Positions 47,383 to 47,741 of a DNA stretch of 47,741 nt are shown piece by piece (the first letter of the stretch is position 1; each line of letters starts with the position of its first letter). The notes under the pieces were generated by a model. That model was not told the DNA's origin and made no database searches. It saw nothing but the letters and a program-made list of their open reading frames with translations. The position numbers and the translations under genes are program-made. This stretch comes from Cypionkella aquatica. GTDB lineage: Bacteria; Pseudomonadota; Alphaproteobacteria; Rhodobacterales; Rhodobacteraceae. The stretch is taken from the NCBI RefSeq assembly GCF_030161095.1, contig NZ_BSPP01000011.1, positions 322,344-370,084 on the forward strand. Direction: 5' to 3'.

Positions 47383-47691
47383 TTGGAAGAGATAATCGTG
47401 CGCAGAAACGCATTTACCCAAGAGTCGCAGATTTTGCGTACGAACTACCCGCATGTGTTCGAGAAGTTCTTCGAAATTTTTGAGCGAGAGGAGATCGACC
47501 AAGCAATCCTTCAAAAGCGGTTCCGCGCGCTATGCCGACGTTTGCGGGCAGATTTTGTCGCGGGGTATGAGGAGCTGGAAAAACCCGCCTCGGCGGGTTC
47601 TGGCGGGCGCCTAAGCGAAGAAGAGGCGCGACTGCGAAATGAGTTTCGTCGCAATGTCTATGTCTTGGTGCGTGACTTGGACGGGCCTTGA
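47383..47691 (+). CDS. Uncharacterised small protein (102 aa)
   Basis: 102 residues with TTG at 47383, chosen because GGAGG (47373-47377) is five bases upstream; a GTG at 47398 is possible. EEIIVRRNAFTQESQILRTN and HVFEKFFEIFEREEIDQAIL are followed by a basic helix LQKRFRALCRRLRADF, and the tail is charged with LSEEEARLRNEFRRNVYV. No family recognised; a helical DNA-binding accessory is conceivable. It diverges from the HUH gene, so the 142-base interval between them should carry both promoters and perhaps the origin. Confidence 0.55.
   Translation: MEEIIVRRNAFTQESQILRTNYPHVFEKFFEIFEREEIDQAILQKRFRALCRRLRADFVAGYEELEKPASAGSGGRLSEEEARLRNEFRRNVYVLVRDLDGP
47582..47599. repeat. Terminator-like inverted repeat inside the last gene
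   Basis: AACCCGCC (47582-47589) and GGCGGGTT (47592-47599) are perfect complements with a two-base gap, preceded by an A-run. It looks like a rho-independent terminator core but lies inside an open frame (EKPASAGSGGR). It may be a relocated terminator, a DNA-uptake-like repeat, or chance. Confidence 0.35.
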
Positions 47692-47713
47692 ATAGCCCCT
47701 AGATTTGTAGACG

Positions 47714-47740
47714 CCTTGCTTGGTAATTTTGGAAGCAAGG
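47714..47740. repeat. Inverted repeat at the right window edge
   Basis: CCTTGCTT (47714-47721) and AAGCAAGG (47733-47740) pair perfectly around 11 bases, about 20 bases after the last stop codon. A terminator of the last gene is likely; the sequence ends before any T-run could be seen. Confidence 0.4.
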
Positions 47741-47741
47741 A

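Noticed and set aside
1-47741. CRISPR array
   Set aside because: No regularly spaced 25-40-base repeats were seen; only short tandem repeats at 43971 and 45749.

Overview
The window reads as accessory DNA of an alphaproteobacterium, most likely of the Rhodobacterales. This is inferred from strongly GC-rich codon use, the style of the siphovirus late genes, and RepB-type ParB pairs beside a serine recombinase. No rRNA, tRNA or housekeeping gene is present. Everything visible is prophage, defence or mobile-element DNA, joined as a patchwork of different base composition.

Region 1 (about 0.2-25.7 kb) is the late operon of a siphovirus prophage. Two small genes on the minus strand (one with a DUF3489 domain) face a colinear plus-strand block: terminase small and large subunits, gpW-like joiner, lambda-type portal, prohead protease fused to major capsid protein, DUF2190 decoration-like protein, head-tail joiner, DUF6441-like tail protein, tail terminator, tail tube, tail-assembly chaperone with a classical -1 slippery site, tape measure, DUF2460, lysis genes, DUF2163, NlpC/P60 peptidase, a 1321-residue tail hub protein and a DUF2793 tail fibre. 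The tape measure has lost its normal C-terminus and reads in frame into DUF2460.

Within this block, between the DUF6441-like and tail-terminator genes, sits a foreign, lower-GC cassette of four translationally coupled genes (9002-12008). They encode a 127-residue protein starting Met-Gly-Ser, a PfkB kinase/nucleoside deoxyribosyltransferase fusion, a QueC-like ATP-dependent enzyme and a HhH-GPD DNA glycosylase. QueC-like and OGG-like proteins also occur in type IV CBASS, but no CD-NTase or TGT is present here. This cassette is my main candidate for an undescribed system.

Region 2 (25.7-36.9 kb, minus strand) is a compact defence operon: WYL regulator, DUF499 ATPase, PglZ-domain protein, DUF1156 adenine methyltransferase, an unrecognised 166-residue protein and an SNF2-type helicase. 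It resembles BREX in parts list without being a canonical BREX. A 27-bp imperfect palindrome lies just upstream of the regulator. The operon meets the prophage tail-fibre gene tail to tail with only 17 bp between them.

Region 3 (37.2-41.1 kb) is a serine recombinase operon with two ParB/RepB-like proteins, divergent from a small helix-turn-helix-like gene. Region 4 (41.4-43.7 kb) is an AT-richer pair: a dGTPase overlapping a Pol-beta-type nucleotidyltransferase, probably another defence pair. Region 5 (44.0 kb to the end) is the start of another integrated element: a tyrosine integrase behind three 12-bp direct repeats, two small unknown genes, a single-tyrosine HUH Rep-like protein and a small unknown gene.

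Limits: all family names come from reading the translations by eye. No database search was run, and short-motif coordinates may be off by a base.
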